A stretch of 64,000 nucleotides of DNA from Acanthochromis polyacanthus (GCF_021347895.1 NC_067134.1:28913407-28977406); one strand, 5' to 3'. Positions 36,863 through 49,900 are shown, counted from the stretch's first letter. Made by a program: numbers and translations. The notes: generated by a model from the sequence alone, not told the origin.

Positions 36863-38065
36863 CTGCAGCGAATAATCGATTAATCAATTAATCAATTAGT
36901 TGCATTAATTGTTAGTTGTTCTGATAGTCGCTCAATAAGGTTGATTCATTTTTTTAAAGAAGAAAGGTTTAAATTCTCCGATTGACGCTTTTTAAATGTT
37001 AATATTTGATTCGTCACCATTTGCTGACATTGAATCGACCAAACAACGAATCAATTAGTCGGTTTGAGTTGATTTTTGAGGAAAAAAATTAGAATATTCT
37101 CAGTTGCCTGCTTCTTAAATGTGAATATTTTCTGTTTTCTTTCTTTCTTTATGAGAATTTATAATGTTGGGCTTTCAAGAAACATTCATTGACGCTTTTC
37201 ATTGTTTTTGGACATTTAATCGATCAAACAACTAATCGATTAATTGGTTTGAGTAAATGTCTCTTTTTCAGAAATCAAAGAAAAGAATTAAAATCCTCTG
37301 ATTGCAGATTGAATATTTTTTTTATTTATTCCTGCTCTGTGGCGGTAAACTGGATAAAGTTGGACAAAGCAAGATATTTTAATCTTTTTCAGCATTTTTC
37401 ACCATTTTCTGACACTTTATACGGGTCCGTATCCGCAGGCTACGGATATGGCACTTTCCATTTGCCAGACAGATACGGACCCGTACGCGAGTCTCGCGAG
37501 TCAAGAAGCTGCTAACCACTGCAAACTGTTGAAAGGTAAGCAAAGGTTAAGGTTAGGGTTAGTGTTAGGGTCAGGTTTAGGGTCCGTACCTGTAGTACCG
37601 ATGCTACGGGTCCGTACCGCTAGCGTCTACCGGGAGTCACGTGACCAGATCTCGCGTATCTGATTGGCAAATGGCAAGTGCCGTATCCGTAGTCCACAGG
37701 CTACGGGTACGGGTCCGTACCTCTAGCAACAACCTTTAAACAAAGTTTCTGTCTTCCTGGGTTTGTGGACCAAAAAAGACATTTATAATTGTATTTTTGG
37801 GGCTTTAGATCAACATTTTTTGCGATATTCTGACATTTTGTTGACCAAACAACTAATCGATTAATCAGTTTCAGTCATTGTTTTGAGAAAAAAGGAAAAA
37901 TTCTCTCATTTTGGCTTCTTAAATGTGAATATTTTCTGATTTCTTTTCTCCTCTTTGACAGTAAATTTGTCATTTTGGGCTTTGGGGACATTTTTCTTAA
38001 TTTTCTGACACTTCATAGAACAGAAAAACTAATCGACAGATTTATAAAATAATGGACAAAGTGGC
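36863..38065. repeat. Degenerate tandem copies of an 'aatcgattaatc' repeat
   Basis: About four copies contain 'caactaatcgattaatc(g/a)g', 'tgtgaatattttctg', 'cattttgggctttggg' and 'ttttctgacactttat'. This vocabulary is familiar from fish intergenic DNA. The array is interrupted by the foldback element at 37.42-37.73 kb. Confidence 0.6.
37422..37728. mobile_element. Foldback MITE-like element with GC-rich terminal inverted repeats
   Basis: The left arm ('gggtccgtatccgcaggcta' then 'cggatatggcactttccatt') is mirrored by the right arm ending 'ggctacgggtacgggtccgt'; arms are about 60 bp, imperfect. The centre holds telomere-like words (ggttagggttagtgttaggg, 37552-37571) and GTCACGTGAC. No coding capacity. 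It sits inside the AT-rich 'aatcgattaatc' repeat. Confidence 0.7.
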
Positions 38066-38499
38066 AACACAGATCTGTAAATAATGAATGTAATGTAGTT
38101 CCTCAGGTTTTATGTAGTTTTTATGTTTTAAATCAGCCACTTTTGCTCCCCCACGTGAATATCTGACATATTATGAAGCATTTCTGAGGATTGATCACCA
38201 TTTTGTCTCCAAAACTTGATTATTTAATCATATATTTGATCAAATATCCTTCCTCCAAGACGAATATGTTTTACTGGCTCCTCGTTGTCCTGAAGTTTTA
38301 GTGTTTTTCTCTTAACTTTATTTCAGAAATGTATCTTGTAAATCCTAAGTTGCTTCTTTGCATAGATTCTCATTGATTTGACAGCAGTTATGGACCGAAA
38401 TCTACCAAAAATGTGCCTTTTTTCTGCATTTTGCTTCATCATAAACTAAATTTCCATCCTGTTAATGATGATTAGTGTGCTGTAGAAGGACTGGACAGA

Positions 38500-39080
38500 T
38501 GTGTGCAGCTGTTCGTCAGGCAGCACTTTAAGGTTTCTCTGTAATGAAGCCAATATGTTCTCTGCTGGACGTGTTTGTGCTCCAATTAGGGACGAACAAA
38601 GGGGAAATTAGCGAACATGTAGGGCAGCGGAGGGGGAGCTCAGAGGGTGACCTGGAAACAAACGATTCGGAAACAAAACGGAGGAAAAGTTTGAGCCGAG
38701 CAGAGCAACAGCAAAGAGGACGAATAATTGCTGTCAGGAGCAGAGAGGAGTCGGCTCCGAGGTTTTCCTGGTATATGAGCAGCTCTCGTCTCGTCTGGCT
38801 TTTGTTGTTGGCGGTGGAGTCGGGGAGGGGGGCGTCCACCCGGCCGGCCTTCCTCTACGCCGCTATGACAGCGGACTCCAGAGCTGTCAGCCCTCATCAG
38901 CCGCCCAGCGTCCTGATCGCTCAGCCCCAATCACGATCAAACCCTCCACCGCGACCAGGCGCACCGCACAGCGCCCAAGAACACTTCAGAAGTCGCTCGC
39001 AGACTCCCGTGCGGTCGCCTGAAACGGTCAGAGCGTTTGTCGGCGGTGGCGGGGGGTCACCATGTTGTGAACGCTAACAG
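38500..39080. promoter_or_regulatory. CpG-enriched block upstream of pcbp3 coding region
   Basis: CpG is frequent from about 38580 to 39070. A plus-strand frame from an ATG at 38775 starts with a signal-like MSSSRLVWLLLLAVESGRGA but has no donor or similarity. The block could be an alternative pcbp3 first exon, an enhancer or another promoter; nothing decides between them. Confidence 0.3.
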
Positions 39081-39164
39081 CCCAGCGATAAGTCGGCCAT
39101 TTTAGATTTGCCACAATTTGTAATGTGAGATCAGCGCTTGTCACAAAGTCATGGCTTCCACACC

Positions 39165-39560
39165 AGAAGCTCTTCCTCTGCTCTGCCGCAGAGTTCTTCC
39201 CCATCACTCACCCCAAATTCATACGACTTTAACCACGAATCCAGCCGAGCTTCCACCCAAACAAAGACATTATTTAGAGACCAGCAATGATCTCCTGAGG
39301 TAAGGAGTGAAATTTTTGGTGGAGAATCGGGCCATCAGCAGCGCTAAACTCAAGCTCTTCCCCCCGTTCTGCTGCAGAGTTCTTCTCTTGCTGCTCCGCT
39401 TTTCTCACCACAAATTCGTACGACTTTAATCACAAATTCCAGCCAGCGTTCCACCCAAACAAAGAAATTACTTCAAGAACATCGCTGAGCTCCTGAGATA
39501 ATGACGAGTGACATTTTTTGGTGGAGAATCAGGCCATCAGCGGCGCTAATATCAGCGTGA
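39165..39560. repeat. ~195-bp tandem duplication
   Basis: Two copies share 'ctgc(c/t)gcagagttcttc', 'acgactttaa(c/t)cac', 'ttccacccaaacaaaga' and 'tttttggtggagaatc(g/a)gg'. Divergence is modest, so the duplication is old but not ancient. Confidence 0.8.
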
Positions 39561-39966
39561 CGATAATTGGAATAATGATCTGGACTGAGGTATCAGTTCG
39601 TCTGACCGTCAGAGGAAAAGGTCAGAGCGGCTTCACAGTTCTTCCTCTGAACAATAAAAACCAAACACAGAAAGCAGAGAAAAAAATCGACTGAGCGTAA
39701 AATTAGCTGCGGGAAACGTCGGCACCCCGAGGTTAACTTCCCAAAAACTTCCCCTCAGACGGCGAGTCGATAACTTGTGTCACAGCTGATTATCACGTTA
39801 ACGATTATTCTGGGATGTCTGTAAAGTTATCAAGTTAATTAATTATTGATGCCGACCTGATTTTCAAGTTTTTGATGCTTCTGCAAGTCAAATATTTCAG
39901 CGTTTGCGTATAAATTGTGCGTTAGAGGGAATCGTTCTTAGCAGAAAAGTGAAAATGAGCGTTTAC

Positions 39967-40040
39967 CTTGGTGTGGAGCTGGACGCCGCCGCTGACGATC
40001 ACTTTCACCGTTGCAAGATTAAAAATCGCAAAGGGAACTG
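39967..40040 (-). other. pcbp3: Candidate noncoding first exon of pcbp3
   Basis: On the minus strand a strong donor, CACCAAG|GTAAAC, ends an exon at 39967. It lies 50-130 bp downstream of CCAAT and E-box motifs. The acceptor before the ATG exon (27038-27040) would complete a ~12.9 kb first intron. The transcription start is not defined; 40040 is approximate. Confidence 0.45.
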
Positions 40041-40074
40041 GCTTTTTTTCTTCCTTTTGCTCTGCCCAGGACGA

Positions 40075-40130
40075 ATCCCGTCGCCCGATTGGTCGGCGGC
40101 GCCGGGTCACGTGACCGACACGTGACGAAA
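40075..40130 (-). promoter_or_regulatory. pcbp3: Candidate pcbp3 promoter with CCAAT box and CACGTG elements
   Basis: On the minus strand the order is CACGTG (near 40120), palindromic GTCACGTGAC (near 40106-40115), then CCAATCGGGCG (near 40081-40091), in CpG-rich DNA. CCAAT about 50-60 bp before a start site and a USF/TFE-type E-box are typical of CpG-island promoters. Confidence 0.45.
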
Positions 40131-40559
40131 TGATATGATGAAATGACTCCCCAGTGACGGGAGCTCGGTTTGCAGTCGGACTGTAAATAGGCCGTAAGAC
40201 GAGGCGTAATCTGGGCGACCGTCGCCCAAACCTCCCCCCTCGCTCATCTGCAACAAAAGGGGGCATGACCAGCGAGGCACGCCGGCGTGGAGGGCCACGT
40301 CTGGGCACGGGGCGGTGCGAATCGGGGCCGGAGCCTCCAGGGCGAGCAGCAGACCGTCCTCATTGCCATCACAGATACAGAAACGAAGAGACTCGGGACG
40401 ACTGAGGAACTTTCCGGTGCAAACAAACACCTGAACCAGCATCAAACACACGTCCTCTGCAGCTCTTTAATCTGATGAATTACGGAGCTTTGGAGGCGAC
40501 CCGTCCAGATTTTCCAATCGAGCACAAATCCAGTGTCAGATGGACTGTTGTGCAGAGCT

Positions 40560-40880
40560 TAATCTGACATTATTAGGGTTGGAGGCAGCGGTTTAAGGGA
40601 CAGTAGGGCTGGATTAGGGCCAGGGACACAATGAACAACAAGCATCTCCTCATTATCAACTGTTTTCATCTGACAGATGCTCTCAAAGCAAACATCCAGG
40701 CTTTGTGACGAGGCTGCCAATATGTTCTGAATGTTTGCACCTATACAACCCAACCACCCGACTGTAAAATGGCCCATGGGATGAACTACAAATAGAGCAT
40801 TAAATCTGCTCCACTTTGGATCAGGAGAGGCAGATAACGAGCGTGGGGTAAAATCTGTTCTGTATTCCAACCACGGCGTT
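40560..40880. other. Complex non-repetitive segment, candidate conserved element
   Basis: It stands out as high-complexity sequence among simple repeats ('cagatgctctcaaagcaaac', 'ctgccaatatgttctgaatg'). No gene-like frame or splice pattern. Regulatory conservation is a guess to be tested by alignment. Confidence 0.25.
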
Positions 40881-42735
40881 GGCTCACCTTCAAAACCAGA
40901 AGGAAAAACCCACGAGTGGTGGAAGCCACTGAAAGCCGGCTGGTTTACGTAACGTCCTCGTAGAACTGAGTGTGATGCTGGTTAGTGCTGAATGTGCTGC
41001 TTCCTCTGAGGGCTGCCTCAGTCTGGTTAACGCTGTTTGATGGACTGTGAACGCTTTACACGATAAACCCTCTGCTTTTTGTCACATTTTTACTCACTGT
41101 GGGTTCATTTTTCATTTTAACATGAAATCCTGCTGCTCCGAGGAAACAGAACAAGCAGGAATAAAATAACTCAGAAACGTGCAGCAAAACAAACTTAGAA
41201 GACCAAAATATGAACCTTTTAAGCTTAAATACGGTTAATCTGTCAGACAAAAACCAGAAGTCACACATGATAAAATGAAGGTCTGTATAAAAGCTGACTT
41301 TCCTTTTTTCACAGTACAGATATTTTACTGTCTTTACGTTTTTAAAGCCCGTTTAGAGTTTCTGCTCAGCTGTAGGAAGCTGGATGGATGTCCAACAACT
41401 TTCTCCTCTGTTCTCTGTTTCTGAGCCGTTCTTTGTAAAAATCACAGAATTTTAGTCACATAACCGTCAATCACAAACGAGCCGGTCTGACGTGAAATTG
41501 TCAGCAATGATTGAAGAATTTTTTTGTTTTTTATAGAATCTGATTCAATCAAATGTTTTATTTTTGGTGATTTTTTAAAATGAGATGTGATGAAATATCA
41601 GAATTCTGAGCTCAGATTTGGTGAATTTCCCTGAAGTTTAAGATGAAAATCCAACAATTCTTCTGTTTTTACAAGTTTCTGCTTTGATGAATGTTGTCTT
41701 TTGTCGTCTCTCTGAATTCAGGACGATCTTTTAAAACCCAACAAAGATAGCACGCGTTTAGCAGGTTGAAGCCTAAAACCTCTGATCTGGTGGATCTTAC
41801 CGGTGAAGATGCAGGGAGCTCCTGATCAGGACGGAGGAGGTTCAGTCTGGGACTTTAGGACCAGGATGGCAGGTTGTGGGCACACTGAGGGCCGGGGAGG
41901 ACCAGCCGCCCTAAAACCAACCCGATAACCCACCCATGGCCTCCAGCAAGGTGATGGACCAGCGTCAGCATCCAGCGTCTGATGGAGGCAGACGGGCGTG
42001 AAGGAGAGCGAGGAAAGTCAATCAGAGCGATTGGTGATGAGAGGCAGCTCAACATGAGGTTTGACAGCAGAATGAGTGGAGGACAGGAGTTCAGAAAAAT
42101 CCACTCTGCTCCTGGTTTTAGTGAATAAAAAGACAGAAAGGAACAAGAAAATCCCCAAATTAGGAACCAAGGAGCATCACAGAAGTGTAGAAAGGCAGAA
42201 GGAAGTTCTGGGCTTTTATCGTTTTTTAAGTTTATTCAGAGTTTATCAGCCGTGTTGTTTTGTGAAAATTTACTAAAAGATAAATTTATGAGAACCGGAA
42301 ACTTCCGTTTAACTTTTTCAACTCTTTTGTGGTCGTTGATGTGAATTTCTGTCAGAAAAATTCACCAGAATAAGGAATAAATAATAAAAAAAACACCCAG
42401 AAACTGCCTGGGAATCTTTTAGAGAAGCTTTTAGAAGTATAAATTAAACAATAGACTGAGTGACGGCTCGTGTGGGTTTAGATCTGTTTCTGCCATCAGT
42501 ATTGATTTTCTATCAATGAACACCAGCATGTGATCAATAACTGTCAGAGAACGGAGCTACAGCTCTGAGTATCAGTCAGAAAAGAACACGTATTATTTGC
42601 TTATCAAGCCCAGAAAACCATGACACTAAGGAGACACTGCACTTTAAATATCCTTAAAGGTTTTCAGAATCTGCTTCACTTTTTAAATGCTGGTGATGAT
42701 CAATGTGGATTTGTAGAGAACAGAACCAGTCAAAG
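40881..42735. other. Intergenic, with an inverted dispersed-element copy
   Basis: 41430-41740 is the inverted counterpart of the elements at 27.1-27.6 kb ('tttatttttggtgatttttt', 'gatttggtgaattt'). No gene is supported elsewhere in this stretch. Confidence 0.45.
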
Positions 42736-42935
42736 CAGGGGTGTCAAGGTCCACTGTCCTGCTTGTTTTAGATGTTTCCTTCTTCCAACACACCTGATTC
42801 AAATGATCAGGCTCGTTATCAGGCTTCTGCTGAGCTTGATGATGAGCTGATCATTTGAATCAGGTGTGATGGAAGAAGGAAACATCTAGAACATAGAGGA
42901 TAGTGGACCTCCAGGAACTGAGTTTGACACCCCTG
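42736..42935. mobile_element. 200-bp palindromic hAT-like MITE
   Basis: CAGGGGTGTCAA at the left is mirrored by TTTGACACCCCTG at the right. The whole element is nearly one inverted repeat ('gatgtttccttcttccaaca' vs 'tggaagaaggaaacatc'; 'cctgattcaaatgatcag' vs 'gatcatttgaatcagg'). CAGGG...CCCTG ends are typical of fish hAT-derived MITEs. Noncoding. Confidence 0.85.
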
Positions 42936-44875
42936 ACTTAAAGACTCCTGCACTGAAAACCTGTTTGCTTTAATAATGATTCTTTATAAAAACCTCGTCG
43001 TACCGCATCAGGACACTTTACTGATGGTCCATCAACGCCTCGTGCAGCGGTAGATCGTGACATTCACCAACATGAACTCTGTTTTCTTCTGCTTTTACTG
43101 GACCGTCTCTCTCCATCCTGTGAAGTTTTGACTCTAAAAAATCATATTTTTCCAGATTTTCCTTCACCTCGTAGTTTCATTTGGGTCTCAGATCCATCAG
43201 ACGTTCCTCCTGCTGCTCTTTGCCCCATTAAACAGAAAAATGATGAGAAGCAGCAGCAGACAGAACAGGAATCAGACCAGATAACACCAGAACAGCTTTG
43301 ACTTTCTGTTGAAAATGTCACACAGATGAATGTTTGATCTGGAGTTAGCGTCTGCCTGCAAACATCTGGGAGCTTCCTCTGACTTTATATTACAGAGAGG
43401 AAACTTTAGAGCAGAGTCAGAACGATGAAACGCTGTAGGTTGAGGACGCTGTAAGCTGAGGACCGCCTGCATTCTGACGTATTACCAGTTTATGGATATT
43501 CTTCACTCATGAAAACTCGTTCATTCAACACTTCTGATGTAACGTCTCTAATTTCACTTCATAAAAGTTCTGTAAGTTCAGTTAATTGTCACAAACTCTA
43601 AATATATTTACATGATAAAACTTTATCTTTACTGTAAAAAACAAACAAAATAAAAACCAGAAACCTTTGAGATAAACAGCCTTTATGTAGAATGACTGGA
43701 ACTGGTGTCGTTTATTCATTAAATTCTGTTTGATCGCTCCATAGTAACAGCATAAAGAGTTATTGACTTTTTATTCCTAATATCTGTGTTTTTTCTTTTA
43801 AATATCAGCAAATATCTGGAAAATCATCACTGTTAATAAAAATACAGATTTTTGGTGTTGACAGTTTTTTGTATTTTTTCAACGTGTGAATTAATAGTTT
43901 TTCTTTTTTACAGTCAATTGTTCAAAACCCTTTTGTTTTTTACAGTTGACTAAAGCAGTAATGAATATTACGTCATTAGACACTCATGCATCTGTGATGA
44001 TATTTTATGGTTTTTACAGTCCTAAAATATTCATAGTAATCCAAAGTAAAGAAAAACCGTTTCCAGATGTTCAGATCTGCAGCCTGATGCAGCACGTAGA
44101 GATGAATTCAGCTCTAATGTAGAAGATGAAGCCTGAAGAAGCTCTGAGGCCTTTGAACCTTTTCCCTCCTCTTTGTGCTGGACTTTGTGTCGGGAACAAT
44201 AACGGGTCGGTCCTGCTCTAAAAGCACTGCTCCACACAAAGCAGCCGACCTCTTAATGGAAAACATCCCCGAAGCTCCGCTCATGTGGTCAATGCAGCGT
44301 TATATGGAGCCGTACACCATTACAGCTCCACGCCTCGGGCTGAACCAGGCTCAGCGGGTCTGTTTGGATCCTCTGGGCTCACACTGTTCCTGTTCTGGAC
44401 AAAATGAAAGTTGCTGCTGAGCTCAGTGAAGGAGGCTGGATTTAAAGCATTAACCCAGCAAACATGAAAAACAAACCTGGTTTTCCTGTTTTCCTGTCAT
44501 TTTAAAGTGACCGCTGGTTTGGACAGAAAACGAACTGATCAAAGTGAACAAAACAGTTTTCAGTCTGTAGTTTATAGAATTCAAAAAACTGCAGATGTGT
44601 ATAAAAATGCAGCATGGCAGGGGATAAAAAGTAAAAATAGTTCAATATTTTAATAGTATGTGGAGACAAAGCTGACAACAAAACCTCAAAGAAGAAAGAA
44701 AACAACAAAAATGTGACAGAATATGAATTAAAAGTTGGCATTAAATGTTGTAAAATGTGAACTAAACGTCACTAAATGTTTTTCAAATGTGTCAAAATAT
44801 CAGTTCAATAATCAACAATATTAATTAAACGTCATTTTGTCAAATTTTTGTCATTTGTCAATTTGTTTGTGGCTT
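42936..44875. other. Intergenic, no gene seen
   Basis: Mostly AT-rich. A complex segment at 44140-44430 ('catccccgaagctccgctca', 'gcgttatatggagccgtaca') could be a regulatory element or old exon but has no decisive coding signal. Confidence 0.4.
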
Positions 44876-44879
44876 TCTA

Positions 44880-46350
44880 ACTTTTTTGTGTAATTTTTTT
44901 CTCTTGTCTCATTTTTTGCCATTTAGTGTCTAAATCTTGTAATATTTTGTCCTATTTTAGTCGTTTTGTGTTTTTTGTGCTGCCTGTGTTGTTTCTCTGT
45001 TTTATTTTTATCTTTTTGTCTCACTTTTGTTGGTTGTCTCATGTTTTTAATGTTTTTCTTTGTTGTTTTTTGTCATTTTTGTCTCGCTTTTGTCGTCCAC
45101 TTTTTGTCACTTTCTAACTTTTTTGTCTAATTTTCTGTTTTGTTTCGTGTCATTTGTCTCATGTTTCTATTGTTTTATTTATTTTTGTCTTTTTTTAAAA
45201 ACTTTTTTTCCCCATTTGTCTCATGTTTTTGTTGTTTTCTTTATTTTTTGTCTTTTTGTTTTTTTTTTTACTTTTTTGGTCATTTGTCTCATGTTTTTGT
45301 TGTTTTATTTATTTTTGTCTTTTTTAAACTTTTTTTCCCATTTGTCTCATGTTTTTGTTGTTTTATTTATTTTTTGTCTTTTTTAAACTTTTTTCCCATT
45401 TGTCTCATGTTTTTGTTGTTTTATTTATTTTTGTCTTTTTTAAACTTTTTTTCCCCATTTGTCTCATGTTTTTGTTTCTTAATTTTTTTGTCTTTTTTAA
45501 ACTTTTTTTTTCCATTTGTCTCATGTTTTTGTTGTTTTATTTATTTTTTGTCTTTTTAAACTTTTTTTTTCCATTTGTCTCATGTTTTTGTTTCTTAATT
45601 TTTTGTCTTTTTTTTTTTTTTTTTACTTTTTTTCCCCATTTGTCTCATGTTTTTGTTGTTTACTTTATTTTTTGTCTTTTTGTTTTTTTTTTAACTTTTT
45701 TGGTCATTTGTCTCATGTTTTTGTTGTTTTATTTATTTTTTGTCTTTTTAAACTTTTTTCCCATTTGTCTCATGTTTTTGTTGTTTATTTATTTTTTGTC
45801 TTTTTTAAACTTTTTTTCCCATTTGTCTCATGTTTTTGTTGTTTTATTTATTTTTTGTCTTTTTTAAACTTTTTTTCCCCATTTGTCTCATGTTTTTGTT
45901 TCTTAATTTTTTTGTCTTTTTTAAACTTTTTTCCCATTTGTCTCATGTTTTTGTTTCTTAATTTTTTGTCTTTTTTTTTTACTTTTTTCCCCATTTGTCT
46001 CATGTTTTTGTTGTTTACTTTATTTTTCGTCTTTTTGTTGTTGTTTTTTTTACTTTTTTGGTCATTTGTCTCATGTTTTTGTTGTTTTATTTATTTTTTG
46101 TCTTTTTTAAACTTTTTTCCCATTTGTCTCATGTTTTTGTTTCTTAATTTTTTTGTCTTTTTTAAACTTTTTTTCCCATTTGTCTCATGTTTTTGTTTCT
46201 TAATTTTTTTGTCTTTTTAAACTTTTTTTTCCATTTGTCTCATGTTTTTGTTTCTTAATTTTTTTGTCTTTTTAAACTTTTTTTTCCATTTGTCTCATGT
46301 TTTTGTTTCTTAATTTTTTTGTCTTTATTTTACTTTTTTGGTCATTTGTC
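44880..46350. repeat. T-rich minisatellite with 'atttgtctcatgtttttgtt' core
   Basis: More than 20 units of roughly 55-70 bp, each with 'catttgtctcatgtttttgt', 'ttttgtctttt' and 'aaactttttt'. The Phe-rich frames are artefacts. The reverse complement of its words (aaaaacatgagacaaatg) occurs in the A-rich tract at 5.6-6.3 kb. Confidence 0.9.
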
Positions 46351-46840
46351 TCATGCTTTTTTCATTTTATTTATATTATTTGTGCATTTTAGTTTTTTGT
46401 TTGTTTTAAACATTTTCGTATTTTTGTGTAAATAAAAACTCTTAATTCCACACATCCGATTGATAAATTTGCCCCCATAAATTTCATTCATGTTTACCAA
46501 CAGATGAATAAATTCCAACATCTTTTTGTTCTTTGACGACATTTAACTTTAACGTTGCCTCAGTTTTTTTAACTGAATTAGAAATAATAGTCTTTTAGAA
46601 GGATTTACGGTTGTCTGACAGAAAAATTAAAGTATTTCAGCTGTTATTTTACAGGTTTACTGCTGTGTGAAACTGAAATGTTTTGAACAAAACGACCTGC
46701 AGAACTGATATTCTGGTCGTTCCTTCTGATATTTTTGATCAGTTTCGGATAAATCCTCCATCGTGTGAACACTGACATGTATGTTGTGCTTTTTCTCTGC
46801 ATGTTGTTCAGTCTGGAGGAGGAAGGGTTCTCAGTCTGAC

Positions 46841-46904
<64 letters not shown>
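46841..46904. repeat. (TCA)n trinucleotide microsatellite, 21 pure units
   Basis: An uninterrupted TCA run of about 64 bp. Purity suggests high length polymorphism. Confidence 0.95.
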
Positions 46905-49900
46905 GTTGCCAAAGGACAGGAGAAGATCTCCAGGCAGCCAGCGCCCCCCTGTGGTCAGAGCTTTAAAGAGCATCTAAAAGTCACCAAGAATCAGCCTCAG
47001 ATTGATCATCAGTGTAATCCTTTAATCAGCTCCACCTGCAGAAGATTAAAGCTGCATTCAGAACCAAAAGTCAAAGAAAATCTGGAGGTTTTTATTTTTG
47101 GAACAAACTCAGATAGTGAGGGAAAATGTGAAATCAGAGGCAATTCTTTCTTCTTTTTCTTTTATTTCCCTGAGAATTCTCCACGAGAAACACATTTAAA
47201 ACACAGTTAAATTCAACAAACCAGAAGGTCAAGAACTTCCTCCTGGGAGGAGCAGAGACGGACAGAAACAATGAAACAGAGACAGAAGGTGAGCTTCAGA
47301 GAGGATCACTGGTGGTCCTGTCGTCCTGCTGCACTTTAACTTTATTTTCTCTGCAGCATTAAGTCCTGCTCGTGTTTTTTGTCTCATATTTTCAATCTGT
47401 TTTTGTTGTTTTTTGTCTAACTCTATGGATCCATGCTTTATGTTGTTTATTTCTGAATGTTGAAGCTAAATGCAGACCCATCAGACCAGCAGCGTTTCTC
47501 CATGTTCTGTTGGTGGTTCTGTGTGAACTGTAGCCTCAGTTTGCTGTTCTTAGCTGACAGGAACCTGCTGTGGTCTTCTGCTGCTGTAGAACATCTTCAT
47601 GAAGGTTGTTGTCCTTCAGAGACGTTATTCTGCTTTCCTTGGTTGGAACCAGTGGTTATTAGAGTTCCTGTTGAATTCATTAAATACGCGGTTGATAACT
47701 TTAAGATGAATTATTTCCAACTGTTTAGTCATTGATTTTGAAAACTGACTTTTAAAAAACAGTTTTTATAAAATGTTGTTTTTGATGCACATGTTTTTAG
47801 GTATTATTTCCTGATTTTCACGTGTATTAATATTTGTTTTTTAAAACCAATTTATCGTCTGTAATTTAACACAACAGGAAAAATCTGTAAAATAACAGTA
47901 AATTGTACAAAAACTCCTAATTACAGTAAAAAAAAACACATTTTCTGTGATTTCTGCAAGCAATTATCTATAATTGAAAAAAAAACTATTGTTTTAAAAA
48001 AATAGAGTTAAAGATGTTTAAAAATTCATTAAAAAACTGCAAATGTGTGAATTTTACGAGGAACTATCTACATTTTAAAACTCTGTAAACTGTATAAAAT
48101 ACAGTGGAAGGTTTATTCTCCCTGAAACAACGGATATAAATACATATAAATACAGAAAATCAGAGACATTTTAACATCCAGAGCAACCACATTATTATTT
48201 ATGTTTCTGTTTTCCAGCTATTATTCAGTTTTTATCTTTCTGCGCTCAGTAATTACCTTCACAGGTTCATATTCTGTGGTTCTGCTTTTAGTCACATATT
48301 TAAAATTATTCAGACGTTTTCTGTCGACTTTCTTCTAGATATGAACAGCTAAACGTGTTTTCATTCATCTGCTGTTTTTAGGGTCAATAACGATCTAAAT
48401 GAAGTTTATTTTCAGCCTCTCTGCTCTCCTGAACATCAGAATCTCTTCTAACAGATGATTGTGCTTTAACAGGATCCAGAGATGTTCCCGGACCAGATGG
48501 GATGTTTAAAGCCTGCAGCTGTTCTGGATAATCGCCACAGGGGGGCGTCCTGGAGGCAGAGAGCAGATGTCTGAACAGAACCTCCGACTGTGGAGAGCAG
48601 AAAACTGTGTGGATGGTCAAAGAGCTGAAACACGTGAACACACACCTCCATCAGGTAATAAAGCTGGAAGCTAAAAGGAGCAAGAACTTCATACAAACTG
48701 CAGAATTTAAGCTTCTAGTTTCTGAATTTTTGTAAAATGATCATTGGTCACAGCTGAGCCACTCATGGCTTCACATTTACGCAGAGAATCCCAGAATTTT
48801 TAGTTTTTCAACATCTGGATCCTGGAACCGGTTTATTTTTTGCATTTTTTAAATGAGACATTTACAGTAATGACTGATTTATCTTTCAGCACAAATGCCC
48901 TAAAGAGGAAGAAATTCACACAAACTGCAGATTTTAGGGATGTATTTATAGAATTCTGTTAAATCCTTCAAGCAGTCTTGTTTTTTGAGTTTTCCGATGA
49001 GCTGCTCACAGTTGCAGCCGTTAAACCAAACTGTGTTTGGTGTTGAGAGACTCCAGGAGGATTTTTAAAGACATCAAACCAGAAGTCGTGTTTTTTTCTT
49101 TTTGTCTCCTGGAACTTTAATTTTCAGTAAAGCTGCTGCCAGCTGTGAACATGTTTGCATAATTTTCTGGCATAATCAGCTGAGCTTCTTGTTCTTCAGG
49201 AACGTCACACTTTGGAGACACCTAGAGGCAGCAGAAGGTTACTGCAGTTTACCAGCAGGATCCAGAAAACAAACAGGAAGTAGAAAACAAAGAAAACAAA
49301 CAGGAAGTAGAAAACAAAGAAAACAAACAAATCACCTCATCAACCTGTGAACAGTCAGATATTCTTTCTTATAATCCCGTCACTGAAACTCAGTGTAAAA
49401 TCACAGCAGTTTGCATTTTGTAAATTTATCCGATTTATCACAGCAGGAAAAATTTGCAAAATAATAGTAAAGTTTTCATACACTAAACCTAAAAAAAATA
49501 TATTTTAATGACACGTTTGTCCGTGATTTTTACTTGTATTATCTGTAATTTATCAACATTTTAATAAAAGTAAAATAAACATGTTAAAATACGTTAAAAA
49601 ATTACAGTTGAAAAATATAGATTAATTAAATGCATTTAAGTATTAATTTTAAACAAGGATAATGCAGATTGATAAAATATTTCTCTGTTGCTATTTTATC
49701 TGTTAAGAAAAACTGCTTATAATCTATAAAATAACTGTTCTGATGATATTTTTTCTCTGACTTTACTGTTCTCTCTAATTTAACAAAACGAGAATAAAAT
49801 CTCTAAAATATCAAAAAAAATCAGTTAAACATTAATTTTTGCAGTAAATATTACTTTTTTTCAGCTTGACTTGTTAAAATGATCAAAATGTCTCCTTATA

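Noticed and set aside
37552..37582. Interstitial telomere array
   Set aside because: Only a few imperfect TTAGGG-like words; they lie inside the foldback element and are too short to mark a fusion point.
38544..39077. 177-codon plus-strand frame with a signal-like segment as a gene
   Set aside because: No recognisable domain and no splice donor, and CpG-rich DNA lowers stop frequency. Kept only as a CpG-rich block.
45060..46220. Phe/Leu-rich frames resembling membrane proteins
   Set aside because: They arise from the T-rich array. Three overlapping frames are open and no non-repetitive part exists.
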